Positions 32,857-41,704 of a DNA stretch of 54,154 nt are shown piece after piece (the stretch's first letter is position 1; every line of letters starts with the position of its first letter). The DNA comes from Streptomyces sp. NRRL S-87 (GTDB lineage Bacteria > Actinomycetota > Actinomycetes > Streptomycetales > Streptomycetaceae), in assembly GCF_000719335.1 (NCBI RefSeq), contig NZ_JOGB01000046.1:1-54154 (forward strand), in the 5' to 3' direction. A program made the translations under genes and the position numbers. The notes below the pieces were generated by a model. The model ran no database searches, was not told where the DNA came from, and was given only the letters and a program-made list of their open reading frames with translations.

Positions 32857-34038
32857 CTACCGGAAGGCGTCCAGTCCGGTGAGCGCCTTGCCCAGCACGA
32901 GCTGGTGCATCTCGACGGTGCCCTCGTAGGTGAGCACCGACTCCAGGTTCGTGGCGTGCCGCATGACGGGGTACTCCAGGGAGATCCCGTTCGCGCCCAG
33001 GATGGTCCGGGAGGTGCGGCAGATCTCGATCGCCTCGCGCACGTTGTTGAGCTTGCCGAAGCTGACCTGCTCCGGGCGGAGCTTCCCGGCGTCCATGCGG
33101 GTGCCCAGGTGGTGGGCGAGCAGGACGCCCTTGTGCAGTTCGAGCGCCATGTCGGCGAGCTTGGCCTGGGTGAGCTGGAAGCCGCCGATGGGCCTGCCGA
33201 ACTGCTCGCGGGTCCGCGCGTAGTCGAGGGCCGACTCGAAGCTGGCGCGGGCCGCACCCATCGCCCCCCAGACGATCCCGTACCGCGCGTGGCTGAGGCA
33301 GCCGAGCGGCCCCTTCAGCCCGGTGACGCCCGGCAGCACCGCGTCGGCGGGCAGCCGTACGTCGTCCATGACCAGCTCGCTGGTGACGGAGGCGCGCAGC
33401 GACCACTTGTGCTTGATCTCGGGGGCGCTGAAGCCCGGCGCGTCGGTGGGGACCACGAAGCCGCGGACGCCGTCCTCGGTCTGCGCCCAGACCACGGCCA
33501 CGGCCGCGACCGAGCCGTTGGTGATCCACATCTTGCGGCCCGTCAGGACCCAGTCGGCGCCGTCCTTCTTCGCGTACGTGCGCATCGCGGCGGGGTCGGA
33601 GCCCACGTCGGGCTCGGTCAGGCCGAAGCAGCCGATGAGCTCGCCGGCGGCCATGCCGGGCAGCCAGCGCTGCTTCTGCTCCTCGGAGCCGTACTTCCAG
33701 ATCGCGTACATGGCGAGCGAGCCCTGCACCGAGACCAGGGAGCGGATGCCGGAGTCGGCGGCCTCCAGCTCCAGGCAGGCCAGTCCGTACTGGACGGCGC
33801 TGGCGCCGGCGCAGCCGTAGCCGTCGAGGGACATACCGAGGGCGCCGATGGAGCCCAGCTCGCGGGCCAGCTCGCGGATCACGGGCAGCTCGCCGCTCTC
33901 GTACCACTCGGCGACGTACGGCAGGACGCGGTCGGCGGCCCAGCTGCGGACCGTGTCGCGGACCGCCAGGTCCTCGGGGCTGAGCAGGTCGTCGATGCCG
34001 ATCGGGTCGGCGGGGTCGAACGGCGGCAGTGCGGACAC
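32857..34038 (-). CDS. Acyl-CoA dehydrogenase, glutaryl-CoA dehydrogenase-like
   Basis: The 393-residue flavoprotein has the acyl-CoA dehydrogenase domain order: N-terminal helices to about 120, the FAD-binding beta domain with CFGLTEPDVGSDP and KMWITNG, and the C-terminal helical domain with ARTREQFGRPIGGFQLTQ. The catalytic base is E372 in LTYEGTVEMHQLVLG, the same place as in glutaryl-CoA dehydrogenase (TYEGT). It would oxidise an acyl-CoA, perhaps glutaryl-CoA from lysine or tryptophan breakdown, passing electrons to ETF. The ATG at 34038 is close to an operator-like palindrome. The exporter gene behind it may share that control. Confidence 0.88.
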   Translation of the reverse strand: MSALPPFDPADPIGIDDLLSPEDLAVRDTVRSWAADRVLPYVAEWYESGELPVIRELARELGSIGALGMSLDGYGCAGASAVQYGLACLELEAADSGIRSLVSVQGSLAMYAIWKYGSEEQKQRWLPGMAAGELIGCFGLTEPDVGSDPAAMRTYAKKDGADWVLTGRKMWITNGSVAAVAVVWAQTEDGVRGFVVPTDAPGFSAPEIKHKWSLRASVTSELVMDDVRLPADAVLPGVTGLKGPLGCLSHARYGIVWGAMGAARASFESALDYARTREQFGRPIGGFQLTQAKLADMALELHKGVLLAHHLGTRMDAGKLRPEQVSFGKLNNVREAIEICRTSRTILGANGISLEYPVMRHATNLESVLTYEGTVEMHQLVLGKALTGLDAFR

Positions 34039-34060
34039 GGTGGGGCCTCCGGCGGCGCAG

Positions 34061-34083
34061 TAAAACTAGCGATGGAAGTTTTA
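34061..34083. promoter_or_regulatory. Operator-like inverted repeat before the acyl-CoA dehydrogenase gene
   Basis: TAAAACT and AGTTTTA form exact 7-base arms around a 9-base spacer, in AT-rich sequence unlike its surroundings. It lies 23 bases upstream of the start codon, where a TetR- or MarR-type repressor would block transcription. No regulator gene adjoins it. Confidence 0.6.
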
Positions 34084-34105
34084 AGCCTCGCGCCGACGGT
34101 ACGGG

Positions 34106-35890
34106 TCAGGGTGCCGTGCGTCCAGACCCGGCCGCCTCGGCCGCTGCCCGGCACGCGGGGCCGGGCACCCTGGCCCGGCGGGCGGGCTCGCCGGTCGGCT
34201 GCGCGGGCAGCGCCACCGTACCGGTCGCCGGCCGCGGCACGCCGACCTCGCGGCGGGCCCCGGCCGGTTCCGCGTACACCGACCCGGCCGCTGCGGCCTC
34301 GGCGGTGCCGGTGCCGGTGCCGGTGCCGGTGGCCGAGCAGTCCATGACCCGGGGCAGCCGCAGTGCGGCGAGCGCGCCGAGCACCAGCAGTCCGGCGCTG
34401 ACCAGCAGCGTGACGTGCAGCCCGTGGACGAAGGAGGAGCGGGCGGCGGTGTGCAGGGCCCGCCCGGCGTTCCCGCCGAGGGCGGCGGCGATCTGGTAGG
34501 CCTCGCCGAGGGAGTGCGCGGCGCCCGCCCTGTCGGCGGCGGGCACGCCCGGCACGTGCGCGAGGCCGGGGGCGTAGGCGGCGTTCATGACGCTGCCGAG
34601 CAGCGCGATGCCCATGCCGGCGCCCAGCTGGTACGAGGTCTCCCCTATGGCCGCCGCCCCGCCCGCCTGCTCGGCCGGAGCCTCGCTGAGCATCGACTCG
34701 TACGCGCCGAAGAGCGTGGTCTGCAGTCCGAAACCGAGGAGGACGAAGCCGACGGTCAGCAGCCACGGCCGGTCGTGCTGCCCCATCAGGGTCAGGCACA
34801 GCACGGCGGCGGCGGTCAGCAGGAAGCCGAGGGAGACCATCGTGCGGGGGCCGGCGCGGTGCAGGGTGTGGGAGCCGGTGGCCCCGGCGGCCATCGCGGC
34901 GAAGGTCAGCGGCAGCAGCCGCAGGCCGGTCTCCAGGGGGCTCAGGCCCAGCACCAGCTGGAGGTACTGGACGGCGATCAGCTCCAGGCCGACCAGGGCC
35001 AGCATGGCGAGCACGATGCAGCCGACGGAGGTGGCGAAGGCCGGCCGGGCGAACATCCGCATGTCGATGAGCGGGTGCGCGCGGCGCTTCTGGCGGCGCA
35101 CGAAGAGGGCCAGCAGCAGGGCGCCGAGCAGCAGCGGCCCGAGGGTCCGCACGCCGAGGACGTCGTGTCCGGCGCCGGCCCGCTTGACGCCGAGCACCAC
35201 GCCGAGGATGCCGGCGGCGGCCATCAGGGCGCCGAGCACGTCCCAGGGTCCGTTGCCCTCGCCCCGGGACTCGGGCAGCAGCCAGCGGGCGGCCGGCAGC
35301 AGGAGCGCCATGAGCGGGATGTTGATCAGGAAGACCGAGCCCCACCAGAAGTTCTCGACCAGGAAGCCGCCGAGCACCGGTCCGGTGGCGGCGCCGACCG
35401 CGCCGACGACGGTCCAGACGCCGATGGCGAGGGCGCGCTCGCGCCGGTCGGGAAAGACCTGGCGGATGATCGACAGGGTGGCCGGCATGATCATCGCGCC
35501 GCCGGTGCCCAGCAGCACGCGGGCGGCGATGAGCACCTGGGCGGTGTCCGCCAGCGCCGCGACCGCCGAGGCCACTCCGAAGAGCGCGTACCCGAGGAGC
35601 AGGATCCGGCGGCGCCCCGCCCGGTCGCCGAGCGTGCCGAAGAGGATCAGCAGCGAGGCGCACACCAGCGGGTAGGCGTCGACGATCCACAGCAGCTCGA
35701 TGGAACCGGGTCGCAGGTCCTCGGTGACCGAGGGGACGGCCACGTGCAGGATCGTGGCGTCGAGGGCGACGAGGAGGAGGCTGACGCAGAGCACGAACAG
35801 GACGACCCAGCGGTTCGCACCGCCGTCGGCCGGGACGAGCCGCTGCCAGGGGGAAGGAGACCGGTCCCGGACCGTGTTCGTCCCCTGCAT
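34106..35890 (-). CDS. MFS drug exporter, DHA2 (14-helix) family
   Basis: The 594-residue protein has 14 predicted membrane helices. Family motifs are LDATILHVAVPSV (motif D1-like), FGTLGDRAGRRRILLLGY (motif A), IIAARVLLGTGGAMIMP-like motif B and GPVLGGFLVENFWWGSVFLINIP (motif C, antiporter). The last 80 residues form a hydrophilic Thr/Gly/Ala-rich tail (GTGTGTGT). Such proteins export drugs or metabolites with protons. ATG 35890 is preferred because GGGAGGT lies 8 bases upstream. The substrate is not predictable. There is a 67-base gap to the dehydrogenase gene downstream. Confidence 0.9.
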   Translation of the reverse strand: MQGTNTVRDRSPSPWQRLVPADGGANRWVVLFVLCVSLLLVALDATILHVAVPSVTEDLRPGSIELLWIVDAYPLVCASLLILFGTLGDRAGRRRILLLGYALFGVASAVAALADTAQVLIAARVLLGTGGAMIMPATLSIIRQVFPDRRERALAIGVWTVVGAVGAATGPVLGGFLVENFWWGSVFLINIPLMALLLPAARWLLPESRGEGNGPWDVLGALMAAAGILGVVLGVKRAGAGHDVLGVRTLGPLLLGALLLALFVRRQKRRAHPLIDMRMFARPAFATSVGCIVLAMLALVGLELIAVQYLQLVLGLSPLETGLRLLPLTFAAMAAGATGSHTLHRAGPRTMVSLGFLLTAAAVLCLTLMGQHDRPWLLTVGFVLLGFGLQTTLFGAYESMLSEAPAEQAGGAAAIGETSYQLGAGMGIALLGSVMNAAYAPGLAHVPGVPAADRAGAAHSLGEAYQIAAALGGNAGRALHTAARSSFVHGLHVTLLVSAGLLVLGALAALRLPRVMDCSATGTGTGTGTAEAAAAGSVYAEPAGARREVGVPRPATGTVALPAQPTGEPARRARVPGPACRAAAEAAGSGRTAP

Positions 35891-36158
35891 GCACGTACCT
35901 CCCAGTGATCCCTCGCACTCGGCGGACCGGCGGTGAGCTCTGGTGCCGCGCGTTGCCCGCGGCGTTTCCACGGCATCCTTCGAGGTCCGGCGTCGACTGG
36001 CGAGTGAACCGACAGCGTACGCGAGTTCGGCTGTGGATCACGTGGTCAAGCTCTCACCCCGCCGACCGCCGAGGTGTGGCGTACGCCACTCGCATCCCCC
36101 CGCGTAGAGGCTCGGTGACGGTCCGTGGCCACGACCGGCCGCCACCGATAATCATGCT

Positions 36159-37313
36159 GTGACCGTTCTCGTTCCGCCCGTTTCGCCGCACCCCCGCCCG
36201 ACCGCGCTCGCCGCCGCCCTGCGCCGCGCCGCGCCCGCCCTCCTGGGGTACGCCGCGGTCCGGGCGCTCGGTCTGGCGGTGCTCGCCGCGTGGTGCGCGG
36301 CCGCCGGCAGCAGCCCGCACAAGCTGCTCTCGGCGCGCTGGGACTCGCTCTGGTACACCCGCGTCGCCGAGCTGGGCTACGGGTACGAGGTGGTGCTGCC
36401 GAACGGGGCGGTGCACTCGAACCTCGCCTTCTTCCCGCTCCTGCCGTGGCTGGAGCAGGGCCTGCACGCCGTGACGCCCCTGTCGTACGCGGACGCCGGG
36501 CTCGCGGTCGCCTGGACCTCCTCCCTGTTCGCCGCGTGGGGGATCTTCGCGGTGGCGGACCACCTGTACGGGCGGCGGGTCGGAGTGCTGGCCGCGGTGT
36601 GCTGGGGTGCGCTGCCGGTGGGGATCGTGCAGTCGATGGCGTACAGCGAGGCCCTCTTCACCGCGCTGGCCGCCTGGTCGCTGTACGCGGTGCTCACCCG
36701 GCGGTGGATGGCGGCGGGGCTGGCGGCCGCGCTCGCGGGGCTGACCCGGCCGGTCGGCGCGGCGGTCGTGGCGGCGGTGTGGGTGGGGGCCGTGCTGCGC
36801 TGGCGGGCCGGGGAGCGGTCGTGGCGGATGGCGGCCGGGGCGGCGCTGGCCCCGCTGGGCGCGGCGGCGTACGTGCTGTGGGTCGGGGCACGCACCGGCG
36901 ACGGGGTGCTGGGCTACCTGCGGGTGCAGGGCGGCTGGGGCAACGGCTTCGACGGCGGCTGGGCCTTCGCCCGGTTCATCGGCGGGCGGCTGACCTCGGG
37001 GGCGTGGCCCGCGGGGGTGGGGCTGATCGTCGGCGTGGCTCTGGTGCTGTGGCTCTACCTGCTCGGCGTACGGGCCCGGCAGCCGGCGCCGCTGCTCGTC
37101 TACACCGGGATCGTGGTGGCCCTGGCGCTGTGCGCGTCGGGGTACTTCGGATCGAAGCCGCGGCTGCTGCTGCCGGCCTTCCCGCTGCTGCTGCCGGTGG
37201 CGGTGGCGCTGGGCCGGTGGCGGCCCCGACGGGCGGGGCTGGTACTGGCCGCGGTGGCGGCGGGGTCGGCGGCGTACGGGGCGTTCTGGCTGAACGGGTC
37301 GGGGCCGCCGTGA
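36159..37313 (+). CDS. GT-C-like integral membrane protein (PIG-V-type mannosyltransferase-like)
   Basis: The 384-residue protein has about ten hydrophobic helices. After helix 1 come RWDSLWYTRVAELGYGY and NLAFFPLLPWL, the RWD-x-x-WY and FFP pattern of GT-C/PIG-V-like glycosyltransferases, where the Asp is the likely base. SEALFTALAAWSLYAVLTRRW and GLTRPVG also fit. It would use a lipid-linked sugar donor outside the membrane; donor and acceptor are unknown. The GTG at 36159 has no ribosome site, and GATAAT lies only a few bases before it, so a leaderless mRNA is possible. Confidence 0.75.
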   Translation: MTVLVPPVSPHPRPTALAAALRRAAPALLGYAAVRALGLAVLAAWCAAAGSSPHKLLSARWDSLWYTRVAELGYGYEVVLPNGAVHSNLAFFPLLPWLEQGLHAVTPLSYADAGLAVAWTSSLFAAWGIFAVADHLYGRRVGVLAAVCWGALPVGIVQSMAYSEALFTALAAWSLYAVLTRRWMAAGLAAALAGLTRPVGAAVVAAVWVGAVLRWRAGERSWRMAAGAALAPLGAAAYVLWVGARTGDGVLGYLRVQGGWGNGFDGGWAFARFIGGRLTSGAWPAGVGLIVGVALVLWLYLLGVRARQPAPLLVYTGIVVALALCASGYFGSKPRLLLPAFPLLLPVAVALGRWRPRRAGLVLAAVAAGSAAYGAFWLNGSGPP

Positions 37314-37397
37314 GGGGGGATGGACGCCTGCTTCGGCGAGTGGGGGGGCTTCGGTGGGCTCGCTTCGGGGTGGGTCCCGTGGTGCGTGGGTCCCCTC

Positions 37398-37465
37398 GGC
37401 GCTTGACTGGGGAGGCCTGCAGGCCTCCCCAGTCAAGCGCCTCCCCCACACACCACGCGCCCCAC
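37398..37465 (+). repeat. Dispersed palindromic repeat, collapsed copy B
   Basis: Bases 37398-37441 are one perfect 44-base palindrome (GGCGCTTGACTGGGGAGGCC in each arm, centre CTGCAG), followed by CTCCCCCACACACCAC. The left part equals the right end of copy C at 54122-54154 and the right part equals copy A at 76-103. The copy therefore consists of both ends of the element joined, with the middle lost. The same GGTGGGTCCCGTGGTG block flanks copies B and C. Confidence 0.8.
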
Positions 37466-37840
37466 CGGCAATGCCAAGGGTCCGGCGACCCGCGTATGCG
37501 GCGGCTCGAGATCAGGTGCCCCGCGTCGGGCGCGACGGGTGGGGCCCTACAGGAGGGGCGCGCCGCGTGGGGACCGCGGGGCTGTCGTGACCGGAGCGTG
37601 ATCCCCGGCGGGCGCGGCGGAGGCGGGAATTCCGCACCTTCTCAGGTAATGGGATTTCCTGCGGCAATAAAGTCGGAGTAAGGGACTGCGCGCATTCCGG
37701 GAAACGGCATCCGGACGGACCCTCGGAATCTCGGATTGTCGGGAATAAGACCCGCATGAGACCCAGCCCACATCACATGGTCATCACAAAGCCCGCGATT
37801 CGGCCGGTCGGCGCACTCACGCGCTGTAACGTCCATTGAC
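37466..37840. other. Intergenic region upstream of PAP2 gene
   Basis: After the repeat, this 375-base stretch has no gene I can support. From about 37620 GC content falls and several possible -10-like AT groups appear (for example GGAATAAGAC at 37741), so it probably carries the promoter and a long leader of the PAP2 gene. Short frames on both strands lack ribosome sites and codon bias. Confidence 0.4.
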
Positions 37841-38983
37841 GTGCGTACCGACCGAATCTTCACCCGGCTGGAACGGGTCTTCGCCCGGCTGGACCGTGAA
37901 CACGAACGACCGGCTCATCTGCAGGTTCCGCAGATGAGCCGTCACCGCATGGTGCTGTTCGGAGCGACCCTCGCGTTCTACCTGGCGATCGTGGTGGGCG
38001 TACTGACCACCTCGTGGCTGGTGCGGCTCGACTGGCAGGTGATGTTCTTCCGCCCCTACGAGCAGTGGCCGCAGCTGCACGCCTTCCTCGACTACTACGT
38101 GGTCCTGGGCCAGCGCGGACCCACCGCGGTCATGGTCGCCGCATGGCTCGGCTGGCGCTCCTGGCGACAGCACACCCTGCGTCCGCTGATCACGCTCGGT
38201 GTCGCACTGCTCCTGCTGAACATCACCGTCGGCGCCGTCAAGCTGGGCCTGGGCCGACTCGGCCCGCACTACGCCACCACGATCGGTTCGGCCGAGCTCT
38301 TCGCCGGCGGCGATATATTCCCTTCCGGCCACACCGCGAACGCCGTCGTGACCTGGGGCATCCTGGCGTACCTGGCCTCCACCGTCCGCACCCGCCGGAA
38401 CCTGTCGGTGCTGTCGGCCGTCGTCGCCCTGGGCGTCGGCGCCACCACCGTCTACCTCGGTACGCACTGGGTCAGCGACGTCCTGCTGGGCTGGGCCGCG
38501 GGGCTGCTCATCCTCCTGGCGCTGCCGTGGTTCGAGCCGCTGATCGCCCGGACCGAGGCCTACGTGTTCGCCGTCCGCACCCGGCTGCGGTCCCGCCGCG
38601 GCGTACTCGCCCCGGTGCCCGTCACCCCGGTGCCCGCCCGGGTCCTCGTCGTACCGCGCACGGTCGGTGCCGCGGAGCCGGCCCTGCCCGAGGCCGCCCT
38701 GGCCGGGGCCGCCCCCGTCACGTCCGGGGCCCCTGTCACGTCCGGGGCCCCCGTCACGTCCGCGGCCCCCGTCGCGGACGCCGTCCGGCCCGGGCCGGTG
38801 CTCCAGGGCGCCGGCGCCGCGCCGGCCGCGGCAGCGCACGGCCCGCGGTCCGGCCACCCGGTGCCCCGGGCCCACCTGATCCGCTCCGAGCGGTCGCCCG
38901 GCGCGCCGGCCGGCAGCCGCCGACCGGTGCACGCCGAGCGGGTCGCACGCGGCCCCGCGCCGCGGCCGGTCGCCGGGAGCTGA
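37841..38983 (+). CDS. PAP2-family membrane phosphatase with disordered tail
   Basis: The 380-residue protein has six membrane helices in the first 240 residues. The PAP2 signature is present: KLGLGRLGP (motif 1, with R), IFPSGHTANA (motif 2, catalytic His) and YLGTHWVSDVLLG (motif 3, nucleophile His and Asp). It should dephosphorylate a lipid phosphate such as phosphatidate or polyprenyl diphosphate. The C-terminal 140 residues are Pro/Ala-rich, with three APVTSG/SA repeats encoded by a 15-18 base tandem repeat, and end in a basic region. The first 35 residues are hydrophilic and contain FTRLERVFARLDRE. The start is GTG 37841. Confidence 0.88.
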   Translation: MRTDRIFTRLERVFARLDREHERPAHLQVPQMSRHRMVLFGATLAFYLAIVVGVLTTSWLVRLDWQVMFFRPYEQWPQLHAFLDYYVVLGQRGPTAVMVAAWLGWRSWRQHTLRPLITLGVALLLLNITVGAVKLGLGRLGPHYATTIGSAELFAGGDIFPSGHTANAVVTWGILAYLASTVRTRRNLSVLSAVVALGVGATTVYLGTHWVSDVLLGWAAGLLILLALPWFEPLIARTEAYVFAVRTRLRSRRGVLAPVPVTPVPARVLVVPRTVGAAEPALPEAALAGAAPVTSGAPVTSGAPVTSAAPVADAVRPGPVLQGAGAAPAAAAHGPRSGHPVPRAHLIRSERSPGAPAGSRRPVHAERVARGPAPRPVAGS

Positions 38984-39035
38984 CCCGACACCTCCTGCGG
39001 GGGCGCGGTACGCACACACCCCTCCCCCCGCACCG

Positions 39036-39068
39036 CCGCCGCGGACCGGAGCATCCGGTCCGCGGCGG
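39036..39068. terminator. Strong hairpin terminator after PAP2 gene
   Basis: CCGCCGCGGACCGGA and TCCGGTCCGCGGCGG form a perfect 15-pair stem with a 3-base loop, 53 bases after the PAP2 stop. It is suited to stop rightward transcripts and, if read through, leftward WYL transcripts. Confidence 0.75.
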
Positions 39069-39366
39069 TGCCGTGTCAGCGACCCGCCCTGACGTTCGTC
39101 CGTTGCGGGTCACGCTTGTGTCACAGAACGTCGACAGGACTGTGGCCCGAAGGCATCACCCGAACCACGAGTTCCGGTTGTCCGGACCGGCCGGCGCATT
39201 CTGCTTTCCCGTCCGCACGGGCGCGGGGCGGCAGGTCCGCCGAATTCCGGTGGGCCAACCGGTAATTCCGTCGGAACAATTCCCCCGCCCGGCCCGCACC
39301 GCCGAACTGACGCTCCATATAACGTGCACGATTCCTCCACAGCCGAGCGCCGTTCCACCTCCGCCG
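39069..39366. other. Intergenic stretch between convergent PAP2 and WYL genes
   Basis: This 298-base region has lower GC than its neighbours, with AATTCCGGT/GGTAATTCCG and GAACAATTCC patches. A minus-strand frame of 65 codons (39318-39121) and a plus-strand frame (39068-39265) are open but lack good ribosome sites and known similarity. No gene is called. A small RNA or a short regulator peptide cannot be excluded. Confidence 0.3.
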
Positions 39367-40329
39367 TTACGGCGCCACCGCCCGGCCCAGCAGGTCCCGT
39401 GCGGCCCTGATCCGCTCGGTCAGCTCCGGCGGCTCCACCACCTCGAAGTCGAAGCCCAGCAGCAGCACGTGGATCACCAGCACGTCCAGGCTCACCGCCC
39501 CCGTGCGCAGCAGGCAGGTCCCGTCGTCCAGAGGTTCCAGCACCCCGTCGGCCGGTCCCACCCTCCGGGCCGCCTCCTCGGCCGTGGCGTGCAGGCGCAG
39601 TACGGCCCGGGCGGCGTACGCACGCTGCGACACGCCCTCGGAGACGTAGGCCGCCAGGTCCTCGGCGGGCGGGGTGCGCGGGGCGAACCGCGGCCCGTGC
39701 GGGGGCCGGGGTTCGATCCGGTCGGCGCGGAAGGTCCGCCAGTCGCCGCGGTCCACGTCCCACGCCACCAGGTACCAGCGCCGCTCGCTGCACACCAACC
39801 GGTGCGGCTCGACCGTGCGCCGGCTGCCGGTGCCCCCGTGGTCCCGGTACTCGAAGCGCAGCCGCTCGCCGTCGCGGCACACCGTGGCCAGCTCCGTCAG
39901 CACGGCCGGGTCGACGGCGGCGCCCGCGCGGACGCGCAGCATCGGCACGGTGAACTCGTTGAGGGCCGACACCCGGCGCCGCAGCCGGCCCGGCAGCACC
40001 TGCTCCAGCTTGGCCAGCGCCCGTACGGAGGCCTCGCCGATGCCCTCGACCCCGTTGCCGGCGGCGGTGCGCAGACCCACGGCGACGGCCACCGCCTCGT
40101 CGTCGTCGAGCAGCAGCGGCGGCAGTTCGGCGCCCGCGCCCAGCTGGTACCCGCCGCCGGTCCCCGGGCTGGCGTTGACCGGGTAGCCCAGTTCGCGGAG
40201 CCGGTCCACGTCCCGGCGGACCGTGCGCGGGGTGACGCCCAGCCGGTCGGCGAGCTCGGGGCCGGTCCACTCACGGTGGGCCTGGAGCAGGGACAGCAGG
40301 CGCAGCAGGCGCGCGGAGGTGTCGAGCAT
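39367..40329 (-). CDS. WYL-domain transcription regulator (HTH-11/YafY type)
   Basis: The 320-residue regulator has an N-terminal winged helix (LLRLLSLLQAHREWTGPELADRLGVTPRTVRRDVDRLRELG, about 7-48), a YPVNASPGTGGGYQLGAG wing, a helical linker and the WYL domain at about 155-215 (RLVCSERRWYLVAWDVDR), followed by the WCX C-terminal extension. WYL regulators sense a bound ligand, often a nucleic-acid or small-molecule signal. ATG 40329 is 21 bases downstream of the substrate-binding protein gene's stop, so it may be co-transcribed with the ABC importer genes. Target genes are unknown. Confidence 0.88.
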   Translation of the reverse strand: MLDTSARLLRLLSLLQAHREWTGPELADRLGVTPRTVRRDVDRLRELGYPVNASPGTGGGYQLGAGAELPPLLLDDDEAVAVAVGLRTAAGNGVEGIGEASVRALAKLEQVLPGRLRRRVSALNEFTVPMLRVRAGAAVDPAVLTELATVCRDGERLRFEYRDHGGTGSRRTVEPHRLVCSERRWYLVAWDVDRGDWRTFRADRIEPRPPHGPRFAPRTPPAEDLAAYVSEGVSQRAYAARAVLRLHATAEEAARRVGPADGVLEPLDDGTCLLRTGAVSLDVLVIHVLLLGFDFEVVEPPELTERIRAARDLLGRAVAP

Positions 40330-40350
40330 GCGCCCGAGTCTGCCAGCGCG

Positions 40351-41652
40351 TCAGGGACGGTACGGCAGTTGAGGGACGGTGAAGCAGTTCTCGGTCATGT
40401 CCGGGCCCTGGTCCAGCCAGCCGCGGCCGTCCTGCCACCGGGCCACGGACAGGCAGGTCCGGCGCTCTTCGGGCGGCGTGGGCGAGGGCGTGAAGGAGAC
40501 CGGCAGCAGCAGTCCGCGCGCGGTGTACGGCTCGGCGCGGTTCAGGAAGCCCTCCACACACGCCCGGGTGACGTCCGGCAGGCAGGAGCGGGCCGCGTCG
40601 GTGAACCACATCGCCGCCGCCCAGCCCTCGAGCTGCCACTGGGTGAGGGTGCGCCCCCGGAGGGCCGCGCGGAACTCCCGTACGGCCGGGTGCGCGGCGT
40701 CTGCGTGGTTGCGGCTGGAACCGGTCACCCACAGGGCGTTGCGGCAGTGCGGGGCCCGGGCGTAGGCGGTGGCCACGTCGTCGTTCCAGTTCTGCACGTT
40801 GGTGACCTTCGCGGTCACCCGCACCCCGGCCCCGTCCATCGCCTCGCACAGCCGGGCGTTGCCGTGCGCGTCGAGGGCGTCGAAGACCAGGTCCGTGCCG
40901 CGCGCCTTCAGGTCGGCGGCCACCGCGCGGAAGTTGGGCAGGGCGAAGTCCACCTGCTCCTGCGTCACCGCGTACCCCTCGGCCTTCAGCCCCTGCGTGA
41001 CCAACCGGGCGTAGGCGGCGGAGGCGGACTGGTTGTACGCGACCACGGCGGCGCTGCGCGCACCCCGGGCGGTCTTGAAGTACCGGTAGACCTCGGTGCC
41101 GCCGTACAGGGTGCCGCCCCAACCGGGCGCGCCGCCGGTGCGGGGGGCCTGGCTGCCGTAGATCCCGTAGAGGTGCGGGTAGGTGTCGTAGGCCGCCCCG
41201 ATCGGCTGCCCGCCGATGTCGGGGACGCCCGCCCGGCTGACGAGCGGCGCGCCCGCGTAGTCGAGGGCGGTGGTGGCGACGAGGGCGAAGACCCGGCGCC
41301 GGTCGACGAGGCGGTGCACGCACCCGGTGTTGCCGATGCCGCTGCCGCCGTCGTCGCAGGTCTCCACCTCGACGCGGCGGCCGCCGATGCCACCCTGCGC
41401 GTTGACCCGGTCGAAGTACGCGCGGGCGCCCTCGCCGGGGCCGGAGAACGCGTCGCCGCCCACGGGGCTGGTGGTGCTGGCGATGATGCCGACGCGCAGC
41501 GGCCCGGCGGCGGCCGGACCGGTGGGGGTGCGCGCGGCCGGCTCGAAGGCGCTCTCGGGGAGCCGGCTGCCGCAGGCCGGGGCCACCAGGAGGCAGAGGA
41601 GCACGAACACGGCGCGGCGGACGCGGCCCGGTACGGGACCGCCCCTCCTCAC
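40351..41652 (-). CDS. Branched-chain amino acid-type ABC substrate-binding lipoprotein
   Basis: The 433-residue protein has a lipoprotein signal (basic VRRGGPVPGRVRR, hydrophobic core, lipobox VAPAC with C27) and a type I periplasmic-binding fold: PLRVGIIASTTSPVGGDAFS, then GARAYFDRVNAQGGIGGRRVEVETCDDGG, the Peripla_BP_6/LivJ pattern. It should capture an amino acid or amide for the fused importer encoded divergently at 42802-46096. GTG 41652 is chosen since CGGGGGAGG lies just upstream. The Cys content (several pairs) is higher than usual. It follows the small lipoprotein gene by 52 bases. Confidence 0.87.
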   Translation of the reverse strand: MRRGGPVPGRVRRAVFVLLCLLVAPACGSRLPESAFEPAARTPTGPAAAGPLRVGIIASTTSPVGGDAFSGPGEGARAYFDRVNAQGGIGGRRVEVETCDDGGSGIGNTGCVHRLVDRRRVFALVATTALDYAGAPLVSRAGVPDIGGQPIGAAYDTYPHLYGIYGSQAPRTGGAPGWGGTLYGGTEVYRYFKTARGARSAAVVAYNQSASAAYARLVTQGLKAEGYAVTQEQVDFALPNFRAVAADLKARGTDLVFDALDAHGNARLCEAMDGAGVRVTAKVTNVQNWNDDVATAYARAPHCRNALWVTGSSRNHADAAHPAVREFRAALRGRTLTQWQLEGWAAAMWFTDAARSCLPDVTRACVEGFLNRAEPYTARGLLLPVSFTPSPTPPEERRTCLSVARWQDGRGWLDQGPDMTENCFTVPQLPYRP

Positions 41653-41704
41653 CCTCCCCCGCCGGAGGGCGCCCGGACGCCGGGGCCCGTCCGGATACGG
41701 TCCG

